Assembly (NCBI RefSeq): GCF_023887685.1
Contig: NZ_JAMWMR010000004.1
Span: 248,001-312,000, forward strand
Source: Streptomyces macrolidinus
Lineage (GTDB): Bacteria; Actinomycetota; Actinomycetes; Streptomycetales; Streptomycetaceae
Length of the DNA stretch: 64,000 nucleotides
Reading direction: 5' to 3'
Shown here in pieces: positions 1 through 8,317 of this stretch. Position 1 is the stretch's first letter. Each line of letters starts with the position of its first letter. The notes under the pieces are model-generated. The model was not told the DNA's origin. It saw nothing but the letters and a program-made list of their open reading frames with translations, and ran no database searches. Position numbers and translations under genes: made by a program.

Positions 1-1016
1 AGGGCCGTACGGCGGCCGAGCCGGGCATCGTCTTCGGCCACGAGAACCTCGGCATCGTCGAGGAGATCGGCAGCGGAGTGACCACCCTGGTCCATGGGGA
101 CCGCGTCGTCATGCCCTTCAACGTGGCCTGCGGGTTCTGCAAGAACTGCCTTGCGGGCAAGACCGGTTACTGCCTCACGGTCAACCCGGGCTTCGCGGGC
201 GGAGCCTACGGCTATGTGGCGATGGGCCCGTTCCCCGGTGGCCAGGCGGAGCGGCTGAGAGTGCCCTTCGCCGACTTCAACTGCCTGCGGCTGCCGCCGG
301 GCAGGGACTTCGAGTCCGACTTCGTCCTGCTCGCCGACATCTTCCCGACCGGCTACCACGGATGCGAACTCGCCGAGGTGTCCCCGGGCGAGAGCGTCGC
401 CGTGTACGGCGCCGGACCGGTGGGGCTGATGGCAGCCTACTCCGCGCTGCTGCGCGGTGCGGCGGAGGTCTACTGCGTCGACCGCGTGCCCGAGCGGCTC
501 GCCAAGGCGGAGGAGATCGGCGCCGTCCCCATCGACTTCACCCAGGGCGACGCGGCCGAGCAGATCAAGGAGAAGACGCGCGGCGAGGGCACCGACAAGG
601 GCGTGGACGCGGTCGGATACCAGGCCCAGGGGGCCGAACCGGGTCAGGAGGAGCCCGCGGTCGTCCTCAACGCGCTCGTCGAGACGGTACGGCCGACCGG
701 CATGCTCGGCGTGCCGGGACTGTATGTGCCCGCGGACCCGGGCGCTCCCGACGAACACGCCAAGAAGGGCCAACTGCTCGTCTCCATCGGCAGGCTGTTC
801 GAGAAGGGGCTGCGGGTGGGCACCGGCCAGTGCAACGTCAAGCAGTACAACCGCCAGCTGCGCGACCTGATCATCGCCGGACGGGCCGAGCCCGCCTTCG
901 TGGTCTCCCATGAACTCCCGCTGGAACAGGCCCCGTCGGCGTACGAGAAGTTCGACAAGCGGATCGAGGGGTACACCAAGGTGGTGCTGCACCCCGGTCA
1001 CACACCTGTGGCGTGA
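1..1016 (+). CDS. Zinc-dependent alcohol dehydrogenase, formaldehyde dehydrogenase-like (5' end missing)
   Basis: The reading frame is open from the first full codon (position 3), so the gene starts upstream of the window. The visible part begins just before a GHENLG stretch, matching the GHE zinc-site motif of medium-chain dehydrogenases. A cysteine cluster (CGFCKNC, around 130-150) fits the structural zinc lobe, and GAGPVGLMAA (around 410-430) is the Rossmann NAD(P) loop. The long C-terminal half and the spacing resemble glutathione-independent formaldehyde dehydrogenases (FdhA type), which oxidise small aldehydes with NAD. The substrate is inferred from family resemblance; a general zinc alcohol dehydrogenase is the alternative. 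The next gene starts about 200 bases downstream. Confidence 0.85.
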   Translation, partial: GRTAAEPGIVFGHENLGIVEEIGSGVTTLVHGDRVVMPFNVACGFCKNCLAGKTGYCLTVNPGFAGGAYGYVAMGPFPGGQAERLRVPFADFNCLRLPPGRDFESDFVLLADIFPTGYHGCELAEVSPGESVAVYGAGPVGLMAAYSALLRGAAEVYCVDRVPERLAKAEEIGAVPIDFTQGDAAEQIKEKTRGEGTDKGVDAVGYQAQGAEPGQEEPAVVLNALVETVRPTGMLGVPGLYVPADPGAPDEHAKKGQLLVSIGRLFEKGLRVGTGQCNVKQYNRQLRDLIIAGRAEPAFVVSHELPLEQAPSAYEKFDKRIEGYTKVVLHPGHTPVA

Positions 1017-1214
1017 GGGACGGGCCCGGAGCCGGGTGCGTCGCTGATCCGTCCCCGTCCGGCCGGGCTGCTCACCCGCCCCGCTCGTCCGCCTCACCTG
1101 CCCCCTGCCTCTGCGTCGTCCGGCGCGAGCCCACCGTGACCACTCCCGAGTGCCGGTCCCGTGGCTTGTCTCCCGACATGGCCGTGAGGGATCACCGGTG
1201 CTAGAAAGGGGCAC

Positions 1215-3896
1215 ATGGTGGACCGTTTCGCCCGGTTCCGGCGAATGCCGTTGCGGTCACTGGTCGGCAAGAGCCCACGAAGTGTCGCCGGGCAGGTGTT
1301 CCTTCTCCAGGTGGCGTTGATCCTGCTGCTCGTGGCCTGCGCCGTCTTCCTGCTCCTGCTGCAGTCCCGGCGGGAGACCAGCACCGAGGCCAGGAACCGC
1401 GTCGTGGCCGTCGCACAGACCTTCGCGCACTCTCCGGGCGTCGTGGCGGCGCTGCGGACCACGAACCCGACGGCGGTGCTCCAGCCGGCCACCGAGGCGG
1501 GGCGCAAGACCGCGGGCGTCGACTTCATCGTCGTCACGGACACCCACGGCATCCGCTACACCCACCCCGTCAGGCACTTGATCGGCAAGCCGCTCATAGG
1601 GGACATCCGTCCCGCGCTCCAGGGCAAGGCCCACACGGAGAACGTCAACGGGCCACTGGGCCGCGAGGTGCAGGCCGTCGTGCCCGTGAAGACCGCCGAC
1701 GGCAAGGTGATCGGGGTCGTCGTGGCCGGGATGAAGGTCCAGAACGTGACCGGGCAGGTGAACCGGCAGATTCCCATCATCCTGGGCGCCGGGGCCGGTG
1801 CCCTCGCCCTGGCCACGGCCGGGACGGCCCTCGTGGGCAGGCGGCTGCAACGCCAGACCCACAGCCTGGCCCCGGACGAGATGAGCCGGATGTACGAGCA
1901 CCACGACGCGGTGCTGCACTCCGTACGCGAAGGCGTACTCATCGTGGACGGCGACGGGCGGCTGCTCCTGGCGAACGACGAGGCCAGGCGGCTGCTCGAA
2001 CTGCCCCGGGACGCCGAGGGGCGGCGCGTGTCGGAGCTGCCGGGCCTCGAACCCGATATGGCCGCGCTGCTCGAATCCGGCCGCGAGGCCAGCGACGAGG
2101 TGCACTTCGCCGGGGACCGGCTCCTGGTGGTCAACCAGCGGCTCACGGACCGCGGCGGCGGCCCCAAGGGAACGGTGGTGACGCTGCGCGACTCCACCGA
2201 ACTGCAGACGGTGTCCGGCAGGGCACAGGTCGTGGGGGAGCGGCTCAAACTGCTGTACGACGCCGGCGTGGGCATCGGTACGAGCCTCGACGTGGCCCGC
2301 ACCGCCGAGGAGCTGGCGCGGGTCGCCGTACCCCGCTTCGCCGACTTCGTCAGCGTCGACCTGGCCGACGCCGTACTGCGCGGCGAGGAGCCGACCACCA
2401 GGGCGGCGACCCTGCGACGCATCGCCGTGTGCGGCATCCGGGACGACTACCCCTTCTACGAGAAGGGCCGGCTGATCACCTTCCCGTCCTACACACCCCA
2501 GGCCCGCGGCTACGCCACCGCCAGCTCCGAACTGCTGGCGGATCTGTCCACCACGAGCGTCTGGCATGTGCAGGACGGCGAGCGTGCCAAGGAGATCCTG
2601 GAGTACGGCATCCACTCGCTCATCGTGGCCCCGATCCGGGCGCGCGGTGTCCTGCTGGGGATGGCCAGCTTCTGGCGCTGCAACCAGCACGAGCCGTTCG
2701 ACGAGGAGGAGCTGGCGCTGGCGGAGGAGCTGGTGGCCCGCGCCGCGGTCACCATCGACAACGCGCGCCGCTACACCCGCGAGCACGCCCTCGCGGTCAC
2801 CCTCCAGCGCAGCCTGCTGCCCCGGGCCCTGCCCGAGCAGAACGCCCTCGACGTCGGCTACCGCTATCTCCCGGCCCAGTCGGGGGTGAGCGGGGACTGG
2901 TTCGACGTGACCCCGCTGTCGGGGGCCCGGGTGGCCCTGGCCGTCGGCGACGTGGTGGGCCACGGGCTGCACGCCGCCGCCACGATGGGACGCCTGCGGA
3001 CCGCGGTGCACAACTTCTCCGCGCTCGACCTGCCGCCCGACGAACTGCTCAGTCACCTCGACGACCTGGTCGGCCGCATCGACCGGGACGAGACGAGCGC
3101 GGAGACGGTCGTGGGCGCCACCTGTCTGTACGCGGTCTACGACCCGGTGACACGGCGCTGCGTCATGGCGCGCGCCGGACACCCGGAACCCGCGCTGGTC
3201 CACCCCGACGGCCAGGTCACCTTCCCCGATCTGCCGGCCGGGCCGCCGCTGGGTGTGGGCGGCCTGCCGTTCGAGACGGCCGAGCTGGAACTCGCCGAGG
3301 GCACTCAACTGGTCCTCTACACCGACGGCCTCATCGAGGACCGCAGGCGCGATCTGGACGTGGGGATGGACATGCTGCGGCAGGCCCTGGCCGGGCATCC
3401 CGACCGGTCGCCGGAGGAGAGCTGCCAGGCCGTGCTGGACGAACTGCTGCCCAGCAGGCCCACGGACGACGTCGCCCTGGTCATCGCCCGCACCCGGGCG
3501 CTGCCGCCCGACCGGATCGCCAACTGGGACGTGGCGCACGACCCGGCCGCCGTCGCGGGGATGCGCGAGGCGGTGACCGGCCGACTCGAGGAGTGGGGCC
3601 TCGACGAACTCGGCTTCGGTGTGGAACTCGTCCTGAGCGAACTGGTCACCAACGCCATCCGCTACGGCTCCGAGCCGATCCATGTACGGCTGATTCACGA
3701 CCTCACGCTGATCTGCGAGGTCGCCGACGGCAGCAGCACCTCGCCCCATCTGCGCTACGCCGCGACGACCGACGAGGGTGGCCGTGGCCTGTTCCTGGTC
3801 TCGCAGTTGGCCAAGAGCTGGGGTACCCGGTATGTGGCCCAGGGCAAGGTGATCTGGGCGGAACTGGCGCTTCCGGCACGGCTCGAGGAGATCTGA
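1215..3896 (+). CDS. Membrane-anchored PAS/GAF/SpoIIE-type serine phosphatase with anti-sigma-like ATPase domain
   Basis: This 893-residue multidomain signalling protein is probably a partner-switching regulator. Residues 28-49 form a first membrane helix and about 186-208 a second. They flank an extracytoplasmic sensor of the CitA/DcuS (sCache) type with a VVTDTHGIRYTHP segment. Then come a PAS domain (about 225-330), a GAF domain (about 345-525) and a PP2C/SpoIIE phosphatase (about 545-750) with GDWFDV and GDVVGHGL metal-site motifs. The C-terminal HATPase_c domain has ELVTNAIRYGS as its N box, near residue 809. The architecture is common in Streptomyces, where such proteins dephosphorylate anti-sigma-factor antagonists. 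The ATG follows an AAAGGGG ribosome site at 1206-1212. The signal sensed and the partner cannot be read from sequence. Confidence 0.9.
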   Translation: MVDRFARFRRMPLRSLVGKSPRSVAGQVFLLQVALILLLVACAVFLLLLQSRRETSTEARNRVVAVAQTFAHSPGVVAALRTTNPTAVLQPATEAGRKTAGVDFIVVTDTHGIRYTHPVRHLIGKPLIGDIRPALQGKAHTENVNGPLGREVQAVVPVKTADGKVIGVVVAGMKVQNVTGQVNRQIPIILGAGAGALALATAGTALVGRRLQRQTHSLAPDEMSRMYEHHDAVLHSVREGVLIVDGDGRLLLANDEARRLLELPRDAEGRRVSELPGLEPDMAALLESGREASDEVHFAGDRLLVVNQRLTDRGGGPKGTVVTLRDSTELQTVSGRAQVVGERLKLLYDAGVGIGTSLDVARTAEELARVAVPRFADFVSVDLADAVLRGEEPTTRAATLRRIAVCGIRDDYPFYEKGRLITFPSYTPQARGYATASSELLADLSTTSVWHVQDGERAKEILEYGIHSLIVAPIRARGVLLGMASFWRCNQHEPFDEEELALAEELVARAAVTIDNARRYTREHALAVTLQRSLLPRALPEQNALDVGYRYLPAQSGVSGDWFDVTPLSGARVALAVGDVVGHGLHAAATMGRLRTAVHNFSALDLPPDELLSHLDDLVGRIDRDETSAETVVGATCLYAVYDPVTRRCVMARAGHPEPALVHPDGQVTFPDLPAGPPLGVGGLPFETAELELAEGTQLVLYTDGLIEDRRRDLDVGMDMLRQALAGHPDRSPEESCQAVLDELLPSRPTDDVALVIARTRALPPDRIANWDVAHDPAAVAGMREAVTGRLEEWGLDELGFGVELVLSELVTNAIRYGSEPIHVRLIHDLTLICEVADGSSTSPHLRYAATTDEGGRGLFLVSQLAKSWGTRYVAQGKVIWAELALPARLEEI

Positions 3897-4210
3897 CCGG
3901 TGCGGTCCGGCGGGTGTGCGGCGGCACGAGCGGAGGGACCGCGTCCGGCGAGTGAGGGCACGTCAGAACGTATGAGCGAAGCAAGCTGATGCCCCATCAG
4001 GGGTCCTCGGTGAGGATCTGGTTGACGGTCTGTCGCCTGCCATGGCGGTGATACGATCACCGCACTTGCCGAGCGGACGGATGGACGTAGGAAACGGCAT
4101 CCGTGACCAACGGGGCGGCTCGGGCGGTGAATTCGGTGCGGGCGACCCACCGGTTCCTCCGCATTGACGCGAAATCAGCCGCTGGCCTTCAGTCGTCTGA
4201 AGAGAGTCTT
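3897..4210. other. Non-coding upstream region of the conservon
   Basis: This 314-base gap has no convincing gene. It holds a TTGACG hexamer (4022-4027) and a TACGAT -10-like hexamer (4052-4057). They are 24 bases apart, too far for a standard vegetative promoter, so the TACGAT may pair with a weak CTGTCG (4030-4035, 16-base spacer). A weak GAAGAGAG ribosome site sits just before the cvnA ATG. The conservon promoter is probably here, but I cannot place it firmly. Confidence 0.4.
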
Positions 4211-5383
4211 ATGACGCAGTACATACAGGACCCGGCACTCTGGGCTTTCCTCGTCGGCACCCCTGCCGCCGCTGCCGTTGCTGTTCGCCAACGCAGGGCG
4301 GCGCGGAGCGCACGACGGGAAGTCGACGAGGTCAGGAACCATTACACCGAGCTCGAGAACCGGTATTCGGAATCGGTCAGGAAGGCTCAGGAACAGGCCG
4401 AAGAGGAGACCAAGTCGGCACTCAAGTCCGCTATGCGGACGCTGCAGGGTCTCGCGGGTGAACAGCAGCTCATCATTTCGAAGTTGCAGTCCAAATACGG
4501 CGAGTCCCTCGTACTCCAGGATCTTCTCGAAATCGACCACATGAACTCGCAGTTCGGTCGGCGCGCCCAGTCCATCGCCGTGCTGTGCCAGGGCTGGGTG
4601 GGCAGGCACCGCGACGTCGCGTCGGTCTACGACGTGGTCCGCAGCGCCCAGGGCAGGATCCGCCACTTCCAGCGGGTGGAGATCCTCTCGCAGGTCGACT
4701 TCGGCATCACCAGCAGGGCGGTCGAGCCGGTCGCGCTGGCGCTCGCCGAGCTGCTCGACAACGCGACCAGCTACTCGAGCCCGGACACGATCGTCGAGAT
4801 CAACGTCCGCACCGTCCCCAAGGGCATCTGCATCGTCGTCGACGACGCCGGTGTCGGTATGAACGACGAGGAGCGGGCCAGGGCCGAGAGGCTTCTGTCG
4901 AGCGAGCGCGCCTCGGGTGTCTCGGGACTCGGCAACCCTCCGCAGTTCGGCTTCGCGGTGATCGGTGTGCTCTGTGAGCGCTTCGGGTTCACGGTGTCCG
5001 TGGACTCCTCCTCCCCCTACGGAGGCGTCCGGGCGGTCCTGCTGCTGCCCGACGAGCTTCTCACCAGCATGCCGGAGCGGAAGGAGCCGGCACCGGCCGC
5101 GGTCGGTGCCGTGCCCACGTCGGCACCGACCGGACCGGAGACCTCCCTGAACCCGTCCATGACCTCCGACGGCCTTCCCAAGCGACGCCGCAAGCGGCCG
5201 ATGATCCTCGTGCAGAACGACACGACGGCCACACCCGCTGCCCCCAAGCGCTCCGACGAGGACACCGCGGCGATCATGGCCGCCTTCCAACGGGGCACCC
5301 GGTCCGGCCGTACCACGGATCCGCGCACCATGGGGCAGTTGAGCAACACACGCGATGCAAGCGAAGGGCATGAGATCCCGTGA
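4211..5383 (+). CDS. cvnA: Conservon sensor-kinase-like ATPase CvnA
   Basis: First gene of a conservon, a four-gene module of actinomycetes proposed to act like a eukaryotic G-protein-coupled complex at the membrane. The 390-aa product has a short N-terminal membrane segment (about residues 9-25), a charged coiled-coil-like stretch (40-90), and a histidine-kinase-type ATPase domain. Its N box is ELLDNATSYSS (about 180), G1 box DDAGVGM (about 210), and a GLGNPPQFGFAV G2 region follows. I see no clear phospho-acceptor histidine H box, as is usual for CvnA. The tail after about residue 290 is Pro/Ala-rich and looks disordered. The ATG at 4211 was chosen over an upstream in-frame codon because the protein then opens with the membrane segment. 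The stop overlaps the cvnB GTG. Confidence 0.9.
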   Translation: MTQYIQDPALWAFLVGTPAAAAVAVRQRRAARSARREVDEVRNHYTELENRYSESVRKAQEQAEEETKSALKSAMRTLQGLAGEQQLIISKLQSKYGESLVLQDLLEIDHMNSQFGRRAQSIAVLCQGWVGRHRDVASVYDVVRSAQGRIRHFQRVEILSQVDFGITSRAVEPVALALAELLDNATSYSSPDTIVEINVRTVPKGICIVVDDAGVGMNDEERARAERLLSSERASGVSGLGNPPQFGFAVIGVLCERFGFTVSVDSSSPYGGVRAVLLLPDELLTSMPERKEPAPAAVGAVPTSAPTGPETSLNPSMTSDGLPKRRRKRPMILVQNDTTATPAAPKRSDEDTAAIMAAFQRGTRSGRTTDPRTMGQLSNTRDASEGHEIP

Positions 5384-5781
5384 ACAACGATCTGTCATGG
5401 ATGCTTGACAGCGCTCTGGAGCTTCCCGGGGCCCTGCACGCTGTCCTGGTCTCCGCCGACGGGCTGTTGATGGCCCGCTCCAAGGGGGTCGACAAGGACA
5501 TGGGAGACACGGCTGCCGCCGCGATGAGCGGGGTGCAGTCCCTGAGCCGTTCGATCGGGTTCTTCTGCGGCGGCTCCGGCCAGCAGTGGCGCCAGACGCT
5601 GGTCGAGTTCGACGGCGGCTGGGTCTTCCTGATCTCGGCGGGCGAGGGCGCGTACCTCGCGGTCTCGGCCTCGCCCGAGGTCGACATGGGTGACATCACG
5701 TTCCGGATGCAGCAACTCGTCGGCCAGTTGGGCAAGTCGCTGATGACCCCGCCGCGCGAGAACATCGGCATGCGCCCATGA
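5380..5781 (+). CDS. cvnB: Roadblock/LC7-domain protein CvnB
   Basis: A 133-aa roadblock/LC7 fold protein, the second conservon component. Family members resemble MglB and dynein light chains and act as partners or regulators of a small GTPase, here the product of cvnD. The whole protein is one domain, with the typical ALHAVLVSADGLLMARS opening beta-hairpin and a helix rich in small residues (DTAAAAMSG). It is a normal length for the family. The GTG start overlaps the cvnA stop (GTGA) and its own stop overlaps the cvnC ATG (ATGA), so translation is probably coupled along the operon. Confidence 0.92.
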   Translation: MNNDLSWMLDSALELPGALHAVLVSADGLLMARSKGVDKDMGDTAAAAMSGVQSLSRSIGFFCGGSGQQWRQTLVEFDGGWVFLISAGEGAYLAVSASPEVDMGDITFRMQQLVGQLGKSLMTPPRENIGMRP

Positions 5782-6164
5782 CGCCCATGACCGATCCCGA
5801 CAAGCCGGAGCCCGAAGCCGCGGAATTAGTACGCCCCTACGTCATCACCAAGGGGCGCAGCCTCCCCGACGACGAGCAGTTCTCCCTCATCACCCTGGTC
5901 ACGGCGACGCTGGACGACCGCCAGCGCCCGAACAGGCTGTCCCCGGAGGAACAGAACCTGCTGACGATGTGCACCGGCGGCTACCTCTCGGTCGCCGAGA
6001 TCGCGGGGCACACGCGGCTGCCGCTCGGAGTGGTGAAGATCCTTCTCGCTTCCCTCGTCGAAGGCGGATATATCCTCACCCGCCCGCCGGTCGCGCGTGC
6101 CGTCCTCGCCGACCGGGAAATCCTTCAGGAGGTGCTGGATGGTCTCCGGGCCAAATTTGGATGA
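5778..6164 (+). CDS. cvnC: DUF742 protein CvnC, with a TTA codon
   Basis: A 128-aa DUF742 protein, the third conservon component. It contains a winged-helix-like region (LTMCTGGYLSVAEIAGHTRLPLG is the core) followed by the family's ILLASLVEGGYI strand. Its molecular role is not established; it forms part of the CvnA-D complex. Leucine 17 is encoded by TTA (5826-5828). In Streptomyces TTA is read only by the developmentally regulated bldA tRNA, so synthesis of this subunit is probably growth-phase controlled. I found no other in-frame TTA in the window. The gene overlaps cvnB by 4 bases and cvnD by 26. Confidence 0.92.
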   Translation: MTPMTDPDKPEPEAAELVRPYVITKGRSLPDDEQFSLITLVTATLDDRQRPNRLSPEEQNLLTMCTGGYLSVAEIAGHTRLPLGVVKILLASLVEGGYILTRPPVARAVLADREILQEVLDGLRAKFG

Positions 6165-6744
6165 GACGGCCTACGTTCGCGACGGAGCCAACCAGACACC
6201 GGTGAAGATCCTGGTCGTCGGGCACTTCGCGGTGGGGAAGACCACGTTCATCGGAGCGATCTCCGAGATCCCCCCGCTCTCCACCGAGGAGACGATGACG
6301 CGGGCCGGGGAGTCGGTCGACGACCTCAAGGGCGTCAACGGCAAGACCACCACCACGGTGGCCATGGACTTCGGCCGTCTGACCATCAGCGAGCGCGTCG
6401 TGCTGTATCTGTTCGGCACACCCGGCCAGCAGCGGTTCGTGCAGATGTGGGAGGACATGGCCCGGGGCGCCCTCGGCGCGCTGGTGCTGGTCGACCCCGA
6501 GCGGCTGGCGGACTCCTTCGCCGTGATCGACCTGATAGAGCAGTACGGACTCGACTACGCCATAGCCGTCAACCGCTTCGACGGTTCACCGGTACGCGAG
6601 GAGAAGGCGCTGCGCGAGGCGCTGGACCTGCTCGACGACACGCCGATCGTCGCCTGTGACGCGCGGGACGAGAAATCGTCGGCCGCGGCATTGATCACGC
6701 TCGTCCGCTTCTTGCAGGACCGAGCTCTCCAGGAGCAGATATGA
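6139..6744 (+). CDS. cvnD: Conservon small GTPase CvnD
   Basis: A 201-aa Ras-like/MglA-like GTP-binding protein, the fourth conservon component. The P-loop is GHFAVGKTT (residues 28-36) and the switch II region reads GTPGQQRF. The guanine-specificity motif appears as NRFD instead of NKxD, a variation common in this subfamily. The ATG at 6139 was chosen because an AGGAGG (6127-6132) lies six bases upstream and the product then has the usual short N-terminus. The gene begins inside cvnC, and its stop overlaps the ATG of the P450. CvnB is the likely regulator of its nucleotide cycle, by analogy with MglB/MglA. Confidence 0.92.
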   Translation: MVSGPNLDETAYVRDGANQTPVKILVVGHFAVGKTTFIGAISEIPPLSTEETMTRAGESVDDLKGVNGKTTTTVAMDFGRLTISERVVLYLFGTPGQQRFVQMWEDMARGALGALVLVDPERLADSFAVIDLIEQYGLDYAIAVNRFDGSPVREEKALREALDLLDDTPIVACDARDEKSSAAALITLVRFLQDRALQEQI

Positions 6745-8072
6745 ACGACCATTCCACCGCACCGGTGCCACCACCGGGTTGCCCGGCCCACGGCCGAGTA
6801 CCCCTGTACGGCCCGGAGTTCGCCGCCGACCCGCAGGCGTACTACGCGTACATGCGGCAGTTCGGGCCGACCGCCCCCGTCGAGCTGGCGCCCGGCGTGG
6901 ACGCCACCCTCGTCACGGACTACGCGGCGGCGCTGCAACTGCTCCAGGACTCCGGTGTGTTCCGCAAGGACTCGCGCCGCTGGCGGGAGCTCAACGAGGG
7001 CAGGGTCAGTCCGGACAGCCCCGTCCTCCCCCTGCTCACGTACCGGCCCAACTGCATGTTCAGCGACGGCGCGGAGCACCTGCGGCTGCGCCAGGCCGTC
7101 ACCGAGAGCTTCGCCCGGGTGGACTCTCGTCGGCTCAGCCAGAGCACCGAGCGGGTCTCCAACTACCTGATCGCCCAGTTCGCCACCCGCGGCTCGGTCG
7201 ACCTCCTCAATGACTACGCCAAGCAGCTTCCTCTGTTCGTGTTCAACGAACTCTTCGGCTGCCCCGCGGACATCGGTGACCGGGTCCTCTTCGGTATCTC
7301 CGGCATCTTCGACGGCATAAACGCCGAGAAGGCCAACGAGGTGCTGTTCCAGGCCGTGAGCGAGCTGGTCTCGCTCAAGCGCGTCAAGCCCGGTGACGAC
7401 GTCACCTCCTGGCTGATGCAGCATCAGGCGCGCCTGGACGACCAGGAGATGGCCCACCAGTTGGTGCTGCTTCTCGGCGCAGGAGCCGAGCCGCTGCGCA
7501 ACCTCATCGGCAACACCCTGCACCGACTCCTCACCCACGACCGGTACGCCAAGGGTGGATTGATAGAGGAGGCCATAGACGACACGCTGTGGGAGAACCC
7601 TCCCATGTCGAACTACGCGCCCCACTATCCGGCGTCCGACGTGGAGTTCGGCGACCAGAAGGTCCCGGCGGGCGAGCTGATGCTCATCAGCTTCGCCGCC
7701 GCCAACGCCGGTCCGGCGCTCGCCGCGTCGCGTCAAGCGGGCAGCAGCCGCGCCCACTTGGCGTGGAGCGCGGGACCGCACGCCTGCCCGTCGAAGGAGC
7801 CCGCTCGGCTCATCACCGTCTCGGCCATCGAGAACCTGCTCAACCAGGTCCCCGACGTCGAACTCGCGGTACCGGAGGACAGCCTGACCTGGCGCCCCGG
7901 CCCCTTCAACCGGGCCCTGGCCACCCTGCCGGTCCGCTTCACCCCGCTCGCGTCCGTACGGCAGTTGAGCCCGGCCCCCCGGGTGCAGGCGGCCTCGTCC
8001 GAACGCGACAGCGCGCCGAACCACCAGGAACGAGGACTGTGGAGCTCCTTCCTGTCCTGGTGGAAGGGGTGA
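6741..8072 (+). CDS. CYP157-like cytochrome P450 lacking the ExxR motif (conservon P450)
   Basis: A 443-aa cytochrome P450 coupled to cvnD by an ATGA overlap. The haem-ligand region reads WSAGPHACPSKEPAR, with Cys349 as the predicted thiolate ligand. The I-helix segment is GAGAEP, not the usual AGxDT/AGxET. At the K-helix the nearly universal ExxR is absent: the equivalent segment, followed by a conserved-looking NPPMSNY, reads DDTLW (residues 280-284). Absence of ExxR is the published hallmark of the CYP157 family of Streptomyces, whose genes sit in conservons, so I place this protein there. Whether CYP157 enzymes are catalytically normal is uncertain. The CYP154 gene that often accompanies CYP157 in other species is not present here. 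The C-terminus (about 400-443) is a low-complexity extension. Confidence 0.88.
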   Translation: MNDHSTAPVPPPGCPAHGRVPLYGPEFAADPQAYYAYMRQFGPTAPVELAPGVDATLVTDYAAALQLLQDSGVFRKDSRRWRELNEGRVSPDSPVLPLLTYRPNCMFSDGAEHLRLRQAVTESFARVDSRRLSQSTERVSNYLIAQFATRGSVDLLNDYAKQLPLFVFNELFGCPADIGDRVLFGISGIFDGINAEKANEVLFQAVSELVSLKRVKPGDDVTSWLMQHQARLDDQEMAHQLVLLLGAGAEPLRNLIGNTLHRLLTHDRYAKGGLIEEAIDDTLWENPPMSNYAPHYPASDVEFGDQKVPAGELMLISFAAANAGPALAASRQAGSSRAHLAWSAGPHACPSKEPARLITVSAIENLLNQVPDVELAVPEDSLTWRPGPFNRALATLPVRFTPLASVRQLSPAPRVQAASSERDSAPNHQERGLWSSFLSWWKG

Positions 8073-8173
8073 CATAGCTAACAACAGCCATGCGTGGGAT
8101 GCCGCATGACGGTGCGTCAGGCGGGGTAGGGAGTAGCGCGGCATTCATGTTGATCATGAGTTGAAGGAGTCTT

Positions 8174-8317
8174 GTGCCTCACATACCCGCCGGCGCTGCT
8201 TCCGCCGCGTACTCCGCGGTCACACCCCGTCTTCGCCGACGTACCGTTCGGGAGTGCGCCTCCGTGTCCCTCACAGGCCCCGGTACACCCTCCGGCCGTC
8301 GCCGGGAGAAGCGATGA
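8174..8317 (+). CDS. Possible 47-codon leader ORF ahead of the prenyltransferase
   Basis: A GTG at 8174 follows an AAGGAG (8164-8169). It opens a 47-codon frame whose TGA (8315-8317) overlaps the ATG of the prenyltransferase as ATGA. This layout suggests translational coupling or a leader peptide. The product is Arg-rich at its C-terminus (GRRREKR) and has no tryptophan codons, so classical Trp attenuation is unlikely. About two thirds of third positions are G/C, lower than in neighbouring genes, which argues against a conserved protein. It is too short to classify. Confidence 0.25.
   Translation: MPHIPAGAASAAYSAVTPRLRRRTVRECASVSLTGPGTPSGRRREKR

Noticed and set aside
1257..3749. Long reverse-strand open frame inside the SpoIIE-type gene
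   Set aside because: It is a shadow of high-GC coding sequence; its translation is low-complexity Gly/Arg/His-rich with no domain, while the forward frame has clear catalytic motifs.
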